DNA from: Lutraria lutraria
Taxonomy: Eukaryota > Mollusca > Bivalvia > Venerida > Mactridae
DNA length: 64,000 nucleotides
Reading direction: 5' to 3'
Assembly (NCBI GenBank): GCA_964023205.1
Contig: OZ026840.1
Span: 27,284,064 to 27,348,063 of the forward strand
In this document: piece by piece, positions 10,845-21,396 of the stretch
Numbering within the stretch: the first letter of the stretch is position 1
Layout: each line of letters opens with the position of its first letter
Program-made: the position numbers and the translations under genes
The notes under the pieces: model-generated
What the model was told of the DNA's origin: nothing
Seen by the model: only the letters and a program-made list of their open reading frames with translations
Databases searched by the model: none

Positions 10845-12550
10845 TTGTGCTATATGCGTTTGCTTGTTCTTGTGTGAGTTGTGCAATATATGCATTGGCT
10901 CGTTTATGAGTGAGCTGTACTACAATATTGCATTGGGTCGTTTATGAGTGAGCTGTACTTAAATATTGCATTGGGTCGTTTATGAGTGAGCTGTACTACA
11001 ATATTGCATTGGGTCATTTCTGAGTGAGCTGTGCTATATGCGTTGGCTCATTCATGTGTGAGTTGTGCTATATGCTTTGGTCGTTCATGTGTGAGCTGTG
11101 CTGTATATGTTGGCTCATTTATGAGTGAGCTTTGCAATATGCGTTGGCTCGTTTATGTGCAAGCTGTGCTATATGCATTGGCTCATCAATGTGTGAGTTG
11201 TGCTATATGCTTTGGTCGTTCATGTGTGAGCTGTGCTGTATATGTTGGCTCATTTATGAGTGAGCTTTGCAATATGCGTTGGCTCGTTTATGTTTGAGTT
11301 GTGCTATATGTGTTGGCTCGTTCATGTGTGAGCTACTAAGTATGCTATATGTGTTGGCTCGATTATGTTTGAGCTGAGCTTTATGCGTTGGCTCATTCAT
11401 GTGTGAGCTGTGCTATATGCGTTGGCTCATTTATGTGTGAGCTTTGCTATATGCGTTGGCTCGTTTATGTGTGAGCTCTGCTATATGCGTTGGTTCATTT
11501 ATGTGTGAACTGTGCTTACAAGTTTATGCCTTGGCTCGTTTATGTGTGAACTGTGCTTTATGTGTTGGCTTGTTTATGTGTGAGCCGTGCTATATGCTTA
11601 GGCTTGTTTATGTGTGAGCTGTGCTATATACCATGGCTCGTTTATGTGTGAGCTGTGCTATAATAATTGGCTCGTTTAAGTGTGAGCTGTGCTTTAAGCG
11701 TTGACTCATTCATGTGTGAGCTGTGCTATATGTGTTGGCTCATTTATGTGTGAGCTTTGCTATATGCGTTGGCTCGTTCATGTGTGAGCTGTGCTTTATG
11801 CGTTGACTCATTTATTTGTGAGTTGTGCTATATGTGTTGGTTTGTTAATGTGTGAGCTAGCTTTGCTATATGCGTTGGCTCGTTTATGTGTAAGCTGTGC
11901 TTTATGTGTTGGCTCGTTTATGTGAGCTGTGCTTTATGCGTTTGCTTGTTTATGTGTGAGCTGCGCTTTATGTGTTGGCTCGTTTATGTGTGAGCCGTGC
12001 TTTATGTGTTGGCTTGTTTATGTGTGAGCCGTGCTATATGCTTAGGCTTGTTTATGTATGAGCTGTGCTATAATAATTGGCTCGTTTAAGTGTGAGCTGT
12101 GCTATAAGCGTTGACTCATTCATGTGTGAGCTGTGCTATATGTGTTGGCTCATTTATGTGTGAGCTTTGCTACATGCGTTGGCTCGTTCATGTGCGAGCT
12201 GTGCTTTATGCGTTGACTCATTTATTTGTGAGTTGTGCTATATGTGTTGGTTTGTTAATGTGTGAGCTAGCTTTGCTATATGCGTTGGCTCGTTTATGTG
12301 TAAGCTGTGCTTTATGTGTTGGCTCGTTTATGTGAGCTGTGCTTTATGCGTTGGTTTGTTTATGTGTGAGCTGCGCTTTATGTGTTGGCTCGTTTATGTG
12401 TGAGCTGTGCTTTATGCGTTGGCTTGTTTATGTGTGAGCTGCGCTTTATGTGTTGGCTCGTTCATGTGTGAGCTGTATTATATGCATTGGCTCATTTCTT
12501 AGTGACCTGTGCTATATGCATTGGCTCATTTCTTAGTGACCTGTGCTATA
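10845..12550 (+). repeat. 34-bp minisatellite, about 50 copies
   Basis: The unit is TTGGCTCGTTTATGTGTGAG plus CTGTGCTATATGCG. Copies vary at the CTC/CAT, TAT/TTT and GCG/GTG positions. ORFs at 11031-11297 and 12111-12335 are by-products of the repetition. A 410-bp higher-order duplication is visible: the variant string ATAATAATTGGCTCG occurs at 11660 and 12070, and following variants match. A smaller 136-bp duplication lies at about 11065-11300. Confidence 0.95.
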
Positions 12551-13650
12551 ATATATGTTCATCAGTTAATTTTATTCGAAGCCACAAGCAGTGGACATGT
12601 TCTGAGTTTCACGTACCTTCATTACACAGCTTATTCTAAAAAGTTATGTACATAATTACAGTCAATAAATGATCTAGTTAAACATGAAATGATAAGACAT
12701 TTTTATGTCCCTTGATGCTAGAAAGTGTCCCCATCTTCACAGATCCTAGCAAGAACCCTGATGCTCAAACGGGGATAGGGAACATCAACAAATGACAAAT
12801 AACTTTGTACACAAACCATTTGCAGAACGAATCTAGGCTACAACAAACCTAAATCAGTGAAATTTTCGGCAAGGCAGGACAGGGCAGTTAAACTGACAGT
12901 GTATTCCTTTCGTCACTGATAAAATGACATTATATATAAAAATAACCTTGACACAAATAACAAAGATACATCGCAAATTCGCGGAAATATATGACACTCA
13001 TATAACTAGCACTTACAACACATAAAAACAGTCAACAATCATACTGCATCGTTGAATACATCATATTTTATCAACGAGAATCAACATTTACCATGTATCT
13101 GTTAATAAACAGGAGAAAACTGCACACCAACATGCAAAACACTTCTCGGAGATCTACTCACCATTGAACAAGAGAGATAATTCTAAATGACTAAAATCAA
13201 AGCACTGAAAGCTCCCGAAACATGAATCATTCACAACCCCTCTCTCCGTCTAGAACATGGTTATCTAAGCTAAAAAACGAAAAGAGTTAATGATAAACCA
13301 ATCAAAATTAATCTATAGTCAAAATATTTATCACAGAAAATACCATATCGATACAAAGTTTATTACCAACACTTCAAGCAGCATACTAAACCTTTGGTGC
13401 ATTCAGAAGTTAGATTAAATATACTTTTTATAGATAATATGAAATAAGGCACTGCCTAGAACAGGAATTTATACATTTGTCAAAATGAGAAAATGGGATT
13501 TTAATAAGTCTCAAGCGGATCGATGTACATGTAGTTAGAATGTTTTATTAGCAATTAAAAAGTCGCTCAAATTTGAAGTAGACCTTAATGACACTGCTTC
13601 CCTGTGAACCAAAAAAAACTGATTCCTTAACTTTGATTTTTATGGTTATA
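12551..13650. other. No gene seen
   Basis: Mostly unique-looking AT-rich sequence. A possible 5' exon edge on the minus strand, ATG followed by the donor GTGAGT, lies at 13156-13164 and is discussed under findings. Confidence 0.4.
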
Positions 13651-13654
13651 AAAG

Positions 13655-13734
13655 TCAGATCGGGATTCGAACCCGAACTTCCCCATAGCCAATTACAGGC
13701 CTGGGTTGCTCTATCCAATTAAGCTATCTGACCA
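13655..13734 (-). tRNA. tRNA-like sequence (tRNA pseudogene or SINE head)
   Basis: Reading the minus strand from 13734, GGTCAGA pairs with TCTGACT as an acceptor stem. TAGCTTAATTGG is a good A box with a D stem GCTT/GAGC. TCGGGTTCGAATCCCGA is a perfect T arm with a B box. Between the D and T arms there are about 31 bases instead of the usual 23, and no 5-bp anticodon stem forms cleanly. The isotype therefore cannot be read, and the copy is probably a pseudogene or the head of a SINE. Confidence 0.6.
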
Positions 13735-13892
13735 TAAAATTATATGTAAACTGAAATTCTATAAATTAGTTCATTATTTAATAATAGTTAATTAATTTAT
13801 TTAAAAGTGAGGAAAATAACAAACATAAAACATTATTAAATTGCTTTGAAATAAATAATGATAATTACAGAATCCCTCTAGATAAGCTGTGT

Positions 13893-13928
13893 CATGGACT
13901 TTAATATATGTATTTGTATAAGTCCTTG
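13893..13928. mobile_element. Decayed micro-palindrome insertion (36 bp)
   Basis: It starts CATGGACTT and ends AAGTCCTTG with an AT-rich centre, resembling the 40-bp palindromes at 15819 and 34129. Immediate flanks are GCTGTGT and GTTGTGT, a 7-bp direct repeat with one mismatch. Older than the other copies, judging by its mismatches. Confidence 0.55.
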
Positions 13929-13934
13929 GTTGTG

Positions 13935-14690
13935 TTTAAAGTATGAAAAAGGTTAAATTAAAAGTTGTTGACATGTACAATACCACATTTAAAATACCGG
14001 AATAACCACGGGCCCATTACCAGAATCAAATATGTATAGAATAGGTCTTTACCCGAATATACTAAAATACACCTTCAAATACGGGATTACACCTGTTACT
14101 TACTGAGAGTATTATATTTGTTATAGATATTACTAAACAACACCTGGACATAAGAGCAACATTATAACAATCCTTGCAACTTTATAAGAACCATTTAAAA
14201 CATACAGTGACATGATATCTTACCTTAAAAGATGATACTGTAAGACACTGAAGGTCATAAACATAAAAGTCAATGCACATAAAGAAATAAACTTAAACAA
14301 AAAATACATGAAAGATATTTTGTGTGTGTGTTCAAATCCACTAAGACAGATAGAAGTACAAAGTATACATATATTTCAAAGTTTCTTTTATTAGTTAAAG
14401 AAGTCTAGCTGATATATATCACACAACTGACACCAAATATTAGAAGCGACTTTCACAACAAACATACCTTAGAGTACTGCACATATTTTTATAAATATAA
14501 ATGTACCTGACCCCAGATTGATATCGGTTGTGAAACTTTTCTATATATAAAAGGAAATTGTCCAGCACTTTTGCGGTTATCAAGCATCTATTTCCTAGAC
14601 AGTGCATATTGACTTAAATCTCAAGATTAATTGTTGACGTATCTTATATTTATGGTCATATACAAGATCAAAATTCATACATACAAAATG
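13935..14690. other. No gene seen
   Basis: AT-rich sequence without ORFs or recognised repeats. Confidence 0.4.
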
Positions 14691-14870
14691 TACAGTAAAA
14701 CCTCTGTGGAGCAACACCCTGTGGGAGATGCAAATATTGGCTGTTGTTTAGAGGTTGTTGCTCTACAGAGGTTAAATTGATAGTAAATATCAGTTTAGGG
14801 AAATTTTGAAGGTGTTGTTATTGAGAGGTTGTTGCTCCACAGAGGGCCGCTCTGGCGAGGTTTTATTGTA
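14691..14870. mobile_element. TA-flanked MITE, 176 bp plus TA duplication
   Basis: The ends CAGTAAAACCTC and GAGGTTTTATTG are 12-bp inverted repeats with one mismatch, and each is bounded by TA. Internal GAGCAACACC / TTGTTGCTC words give extra hairpins. The TA target duplication fits the Tc1/mariner superfamily. No ORF. The sequence near 56490-56560 contains related ACCTCTC and GAGAGGTTG words and may be a decayed copy. Confidence 0.8.
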
Positions 14871-14874
14871 TAAC

Positions 14875-15240
14875 GAAATGAAGGAATTGTCTTCATACAA
14901 AATGATTTAGTATCACGGAATGTGACAGTGTGTGTGTATTAATTTATTTGAAAAAAATATCAAAATAGTCAATATCTCAGATGAAAAGATCTTGTACTGT
15001 TTTGAGGTAATTTATGTATAGTATACCGACTAGACGCTTTAAATTCATGAGCTTACCAAATGAAAATACTTGCGCAATTAACGCGAAACATCAATATATA
15101 AATTCAGTGAGTATTATACATGTAGTGAATAGCATACGACCGAAGTTTTAACATGTTGGGTTTCGATTAAAATTTATTTCAGTGTTATCCCTATTAAAAG
15201 GGTCAGCCAAATTGGCTTATGAGATATCAATTTTTGTTTG
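14875..15240. other. No gene seen; edge of complex-repeat domain
   Basis: Words such as GTAGTGAATAGCATACG and TGTTGGGTTTCGA recur at about 16020 and 17055, so the complex-repeat domain already starts here. Confidence 0.45.
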
Positions 15241-15421
15241 CACAGTACCCCCGAATCCCTTCTTTCATCGGGCGCCTGACGGAGACAGGGCTAAGACAAG
15301 CATTGGCATTTAACTAGTGGGCGTCTAATCACCCGACCGCATCAGTTCTAACCCAGAAGTTCGAACCTTTGATCTCCAGCTCAGAAGGAGGACACCCAAC
15401 CACTCGGCCACGGTCGAGCAT
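15241..15421 (-). mobile_element. tRNA-derived SINE
   Basis: On the minus strand from 15421 the sequence reads CGACCGTGGCCGAGTGGTTG (A box TGGCCGAGTGG, as in tRNA-Ser/Leu), then AAAGGTTCGAAC as the B box about 50 bases on. The body continues to about 15241. The head is typical of molluscan tRNA-derived SINEs. I cannot see a clear target duplication. Confidence 0.7.
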
Positions 15422-15818
15422 TAAATTGAGATTAAATTTATTAGAATCAATTCATTTTAAGTTTTGTAATTAAATATCTTCCCCAATTATCTATGTAAAT
15501 GAACGACATGTGTATTTTTTTGTTTACTTGCTTTGGTTGAAAATAACATCCACAATTATAAGAATATCTTAAACCAAAATGACATGGGATCATATATGTA
15601 TTTAATGGAAAATATGTCGTTTTTATCGTCATATTCACGCGCAAAATTTATTTATATCGGAATGAAGAAATTAACGTAGTGCAATATTAGTGAATAGCAC
15701 GGAATATATGCGTATTTCTTTATTTGTATACGTATAATGAATGCTTGAAGAAAATATCAAAATGATCAATATAAGAGTATATTTTGTACATGATGAAAAA
15801 TTGTGGTATTGATTTTGC

Positions 15819-15858
15819 CAAGGACTTATATACATATATGTATGTATATAAGTCCTTG
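15819..15858. mobile_element. 40-bp palindromic micro-insertion with 7-bp target duplication
   Basis: A 40-bp palindrome with one mismatch: the ends are CAAGGACTTATATACATA and TATGTATATAAGTCCTTG. It is flanked by the perfect 7-bp direct repeat ATTTTGC on both sides (15812-15818, 15859-15865). It shares 39 of 40 bases with the palindrome at 34129-34168, which sits in unrelated sequence. There is no room for a gene, and the whole element would be hairpin ends. Confidence 0.8.
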
Positions 15859-16079
15859 ATTTTGCGGTTCTTATGTACCAGTTCCACAGACAGTATATCG
15901 GCCAAATTAAAAAATCAATGAGTCTATGAGTAATCAAAGGGTGTTATGCATATATAACGGAAAATGTCAATCTTAAGATAAAAAAGTATTATGCATGTAA
16001 GGAATACTGAACTTGAAATGGCATACGGTCAAGTATCAATGTGTTGGGTTTCGAATATTCATACATCATAGTATAAGTA

Positions 16080-16605
16080 TAGTAAATTTAGGTGTGGTGT
16101 TCCACCAATTAGAATAGAAACTGGAAGATATGAAAATTAAAGTTAGAAGACCGGAAATGTCCACATTGCGGAGAAGTTGAATCTGAGATACATGTTTTGT
16201 CTTATTGTGACCTTTATCGAAATATTCGAGCTCCTTTAATTGACCTAGTTTTAACTCTGAATTCAAATTGTATGCATTTTTCGGATGAAGAAAATCTTCT
16301 TTTAGTTATGTCTAATCCGACAGTCACTCAAATTTGTGCCAAAACCTGCAATGATATTTTAGATACCAGAAAAATTTATTTATGTAAATTATAATGTCAT
16401 TATGATAAGTTTTATTCAGAGCTCTTATATTTTTTTATTATTATTTAATATTGCTCTTAATTTGTTGTACTGTTTTATGATTCTATGTCTCTTGGAACTC
16501 AATACTGAGTGGCATTATACATGTCTTTTAATGATATATCTTATATTTGTGATATTTGTTGTATGTTTATGTATAATGAAGAGACCTTAATAAAGATGTA
16601 TGTAT
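16080..16605 (+). pseudogene. LINE 3' end: zinc-knuckle tail and 3' UTR
   Basis: PPIRIETGRYEN (about 16100) followed, in another frame, by DRKCPHCGEVESEIHVLSYC shows the CxxC..HxxxxC cysteine-histidine tail common at the C-terminus of non-LTR retrotransposon ORF2. The frame stays open to 16394 (ending LDTRKIYLCKL), then a stop. A 3' UTR follows, with AATAAAG at about 16590 and a GTATGTATATG tail. A frameshift lies near 16130. Only the 3' end is present, which is typical of 5'-truncated LINE insertions. Confidence 0.75.
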
Positions 16606-16689
16606 ATGAAATGAGATTAATGTGTAATCAACTACGCGCTATGTTTACCTTATGCAAATTATGAAATTACAATGTATTAGGTTAAAATG

Positions 16690-16960
16690 ATATAATACAT
16701 GTAGCAAATTATACCTAAAAGTCGCACGACTCGTGTATTTATTGTACAAGTCATACAAGTTAGTAACGAAATTCATTCTAAATTTGGAATTATTAGGTTT
16801 AAATGATAATATACATACAGCAAATTTGTAGCTGAAAGTCGCCCGACTCGTGTATTTATTCAGGGATGCTATATTACAATATAGCATCCCTGATTTGTTG
16901 TACAAGTCATACAACTTAGTAACGAAATTCATTCCAAATTTGGAATGAACTATCTTCCCA
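16690..16960. repeat. 117-bp tandem duplication with one interrupted copy
   Basis: The first copy contains GACTCGTGTATTTATTGTAC at 16728. The second copy is the same at 16845 but interrupted after GTATTTATT by the palindrome at 16861. Both continue to GTAACGAAATTCATTC. The 134-codon minus ORF over this region (16645-17049) is a product of the duplication, not a gene. Confidence 0.85.
16861..16892. mobile_element. 32-bp palindromic micro-insertion with empty site next door
   Basis: The arms are CAGGGATGCTATATT and AATATAGCATCCCTG, perfect 15-bp inverted repeats around AC. They are flanked by ATTTATT (16854-16860) and ATTTGTT (16893-16899), a 7-bp direct repeat with one mismatch. The neighbouring tandem copy at about 16733-16750 reads GTGTATTTATTGTACAAG with one copy of the 7-mer and no palindrome, which is the expected pre-insertion site. 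Confidence 0.85.
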
Positions 16961-19900
16961 AATCGTCTATGAACTGGCCTATACGCATGTTTGTATACAT
17001 GCTTTGGTTGAGCATAACCTGCACAATTGTGACTATCTATATCGGCCAAAGTACTAATGTGTTGGGTTTTGAGTATTCATATTTCATACGAAATGATATT
17101 AATGGGTAAATATCATACGCGCTGCGTTAAATTTACGCAAATAATGAATATATTAAATTCAAACGATAATACATGTAGTTAGAGACATGTATATGAAGTT
17201 TTACTTGCTAAAAAAATCAGCATTTTTTGGGGGGAAAGTAACAGTAATGCGTGATAAATTACACAGTTATATAATAACTGAAATTGCTTATCTCTGTTAT
17301 CTATGTCTATGATGTAGCAAATTATAAATGAAAGTCGCGCGTCTCGTGTATTTATTGTACATACAAGATTTCATCGAAATTAATTCCCCAATTCTCTATG
17401 TATTGAACTACATGAGTATTTTTTGTTTATATGATTTCGTTGAAAATTATACGCCAAAATTGTAAATAAGTATCAAAGAACAAAATGAATTTAGGTCTAG
17501 GGATTGATGGCGTATTTGACGGACAATTGATGATTTTGATTAAATACAAGCTTTAATTGTTAAACATCGAAATGAAGAAATTAACGTCTTACGCAACTTA
17601 GAGTTATGAAGCGGACTGTGTGTATCCAATAGTGTGTATTTATATAGTTTAAATAGTATTGAATATTTACGTTGGGCCTGTATAACATGTAATACTTTCA
17701 AATTGATTTCATCTTAAAGTATATATTATATATTATGCGCATTACTAATGCATGTGTGCAAGCCGCGGGTTTCTTTAATTTATTTTATAGACATCTTAAA
17801 TGATGAAAATGACGTAAATATGATATGTATCGTGCGCATTACTTTGTTTGAATTGATTCTGTTTCATAATTATTTACATCTATGTTAAAAAAGTATGTGT
17901 ATACAATAAAAAGTATAACGTTGTTCACCTATAAATTATGATATGGAACGATAATGTGTGTCTCTTTTGTTACATGCTTTGGTTAAAAATGACCAGCACA
18001 ATTATATAATGTCTAAGAACGAAATCAGTTGAACATACATGTAAATAACGTAGACTTGTTGACTTATTTCAAGGTCAATACGCCTTTTTTATCTTTGTAC
18101 ACATGATCAAAATTCATTATGTCTGAATGAAGAAATGAACGTGATGCAATACCAGTGAATATCACGAGAACTGTGTGTATTGGATGTTAGAATAAAATAT
18201 CAAAATGATCATTATAAATGTACATGACGAAAAAGCGTGTATTGTATTTGACATTTTCAAAACTATTTGAAGTAAAAATGGCATATTTATCAATTTGATT
18301 ACAGAGATTTTAAGAGATTGGACATAGAATACCAATAACAAATTATTTTGCATTCAAATCGTCCAAAATGGTCAATATTTAGGTTGGAAATGTATAGTTC
18401 TCCAATACTTCGGGATTTGTTTATATTCTTTCAATAAAAATAACTCGACTTAACACGCCCTGATTAATGAACTTATCTGATGGGAATGAATTTGAAGCAA
18501 CAATTTTATTTAACCTTATCATGTTTTAAAATATCACTTATGATCTTCACGCAAATTCCTAAATTATTAACTCGAATGAATTATAGATAAAAATACATGT
18601 TCATATTTTATCATTTATTCGAGTAAGACATTCACGCCCTAATTTTTTATCTATTAAAATCATTAATGCCATAATTAATGAACAGATATGAACGGTGTAA
18701 AGTTTAAACAACAAGCTTATAATGCCCTTGATATACTTGGTACGTATGATATTCATTAAGACTGGCATTATTTTATTATTTATGAGCAAGTGTAGTATTA
18801 CTTTTTAACTCTTTTGTCGCTTTGAAGCTAAATTTGTATTTTATTATAATATAATATGAATACATGTGTAGTAACAATGATAATATATATATAAATAGAT
18901 GTATTTTTAGTTTGTACTTTTGTTGTGAATAATTTTACCAGTCTCTTATAATTCTCTGTTAGAATGGTCACATAATAATGACTCTGTGATATAATATAAT
19001 GTGATTGTATTTGTATATATGTGAATGAGACTTAAATGAATGCATGATATTGAGGTCACGAAATAAGTTTACTTTCACACGGACAGTTCATAGTAAAATT
19101 CACGCACATTGTTTGATTTTAAAGCAATCAAAATAATGTCCTTAACAACTTTTAGATATGATTAGCACAATGTATACTCAAATAATGAATTATTTGTATT
19201 TAGAATGGTCAAAATTTTGTTAGGAAATACATGCTTCTCCGGACGCGGGGTTAGATAATATTTTCTGTTTCAATATAATGAATAAATGCCCTAATCGACG
19301 AACTTATATGATGGAATTTGAGGGACCTGTTCTCAATTTTTGAACGAATGTGAACTTGTTAACAATAAATATACATTAACTTATTTGAACGGAACATTTT
19401 GTAAAAAGCCCGTGAGCATTTCAATTTTATTTGAATCATATGCTTTAATACAAAAAAGACATTGTGTATCAAATTTTTAACGGAACTAAAAGTAAACAAA
19501 TCAGTGTGTATTCAAATTGTTCAAAAAGATTAGCAAAATTGATATAAGAATCCCGCGTGCATTTGATTTGAGTTTGATTATTAATTATGAACACTAATTA
19601 ACTTAATTTAACGGAAAATTATGTAAATAACCCGAGCACATTTCAGTTTCATATCATTCATGTGATTTAATGCATAAATGAAAATGTATATTAATATTTG
19701 ACTGAACTTTAAGTAAACAAATCAGCGTGTATTTTAATTGTGTAAGAATCCCGCGTATACTTATATAAATTCTGTTTGAGTATTGAATAGTAATTAAATT
19801 ATTTGAACGGAATATTTTGTAAACAATCTGTGCGCATTTCAGTTTTTTATCACCCATATGGACTTAATGCAAGTCTATTAAATAATAAATTCAAGTCGCG

Positions 19901-20158
19901 CGGCTCGTGCATTTATTGTACATATGATATTTTATAGAAATTCATTTTAACTTTTGGAACTCGTACATGCATATCCAAATGCAGAAATTGACGTCAAAGA
20001 AAGTCTTTGAATATCTCGGAATCTCTGTGTATTCATTTATGTGTATTGGTCACTTGAATAAAATCAGAATAGTGAGTTCTGTTCTGTAAACAAAGCGCTT
20101 TACGTATACTTAACGCGAATTTTCTTATGAGTATTATGCATGTAGCGAATAGTAAAAC

Positions 20159-20426
20159 TGAACTAGCAAACGACCAAACCATTGATGAGTCATGTCACAG
20201 GTCCGAGTACTTGTTTCTCACGAAATGAAATTTATTTGTAAATAGCAAGCGTGCTACGCTTATTTTATGCAAATCATTAATTTATTAGATTGAACTAGCA
20301 AACGACCAAACCATTGACGAGTCATGTCACAGGCCCGAGTACTTGTTTCTGATACGAAATGAAATTTATTTGTAAATAACAAGCGTGCTACGCATATTTT
20401 ACGCAAATCATTAATTTATTAGATTC
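20159..20426 (+). repeat. 132-bp tandem duplication
   Basis: ACTAGCAAACGACCAAACC occurs at 20162 and 20294. Both copies continue through GAGTCATGTCACAGG and GCGTGCTACGC to TTAATTTATTAGATT with few differences. Confidence 0.9.
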
Positions 20427-21396
20427 AAATGATAATATACATTTAGCGAATAATAAATTCATGTCGCGCGGCTTGTGCATTTATTGTACATACAAGATTT
20501 CAATTAATTTCATTATAAACTTTGAAATAAACGTTGTTCATCTATAGAGTATGTATCGAACGACATGTGTATTAATTTTGTTCGTTTACAGGCATTGTAA
20601 TATGAATTTACGTTGCGGTATTCTTGTCGTATTACACGGATGAATTATAAATTCTTTTTAAATGCAAAATTTGATTTCTAACAGATCTAAAATGAAGAAA
20701 TTAACGTCTTACACACCAAGTTGATATTGCGGACATTGTGTATTGAATGACGAAAATGCTTGATATCCAAGGTGTGGAGAATAATCTGTAAACAACAAGC
20801 GCGCTAACATCTTTTACTGATTATCTAGACATCTTAAATGATGAAATTAAGCCATATTTGATGAAATATCGTGCACAATAATTTATTTGAAATGATTTGG
20901 TTGTACGAATGTTAAAATACTTCAGAACAAAATGAATTTATGTTGCGGGTTTATTGGCGCATTTCGCGAATAAAATATTACTTCTTTTTTAATACAAACA
21001 TGACTATGATTAACTATGCATTGAAGAACATGTGTATACGTTTTGTTTACCATATACTTACTAGAATGATCATATATATTGATATTTGAACGAAAATTAA
21101 ATTAAATAAACCAGCATGTATTTCAATTGTGCTACTATAGATTGGCAAAATTTAAATAAGAATCTCTCATGTATTTGATTTGTGTTCGATTATTAATTAT
21201 GAATAGTAATTAACTTATTTGATTGGAAAATTATGTTTATAAACCGAGCACATTTCAGTATTATATCAATCATATGAGTTACTGCAAAATTATATTTTTT
21301 GGTAATATTCGATCGGAGCATAATGTAAACAAACCGAACGGAATTTAAAATACATGAGTACTACACGATTGGTGACTTTGTGTATTCATCTTATTT

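Noticed and set aside
11031..12335. Cysteine-rich ORFs (CVSCAICFGRSCVSC..) as a cysteine-rich peptide gene
   Set aside because: They are translations of the 34-bp minisatellite. Since 34 is not a multiple of 3, the frame rotates and the ORFs end within a few units.
16645..17049. 134-codon minus-strand ORF as a gene
   Set aside because: It is made of two tandem 117-bp (39-codon) copies plus neighbouring AT-rich sequence. The internal repetition of the peptide follows from the DNA duplication, and no family is recognised.
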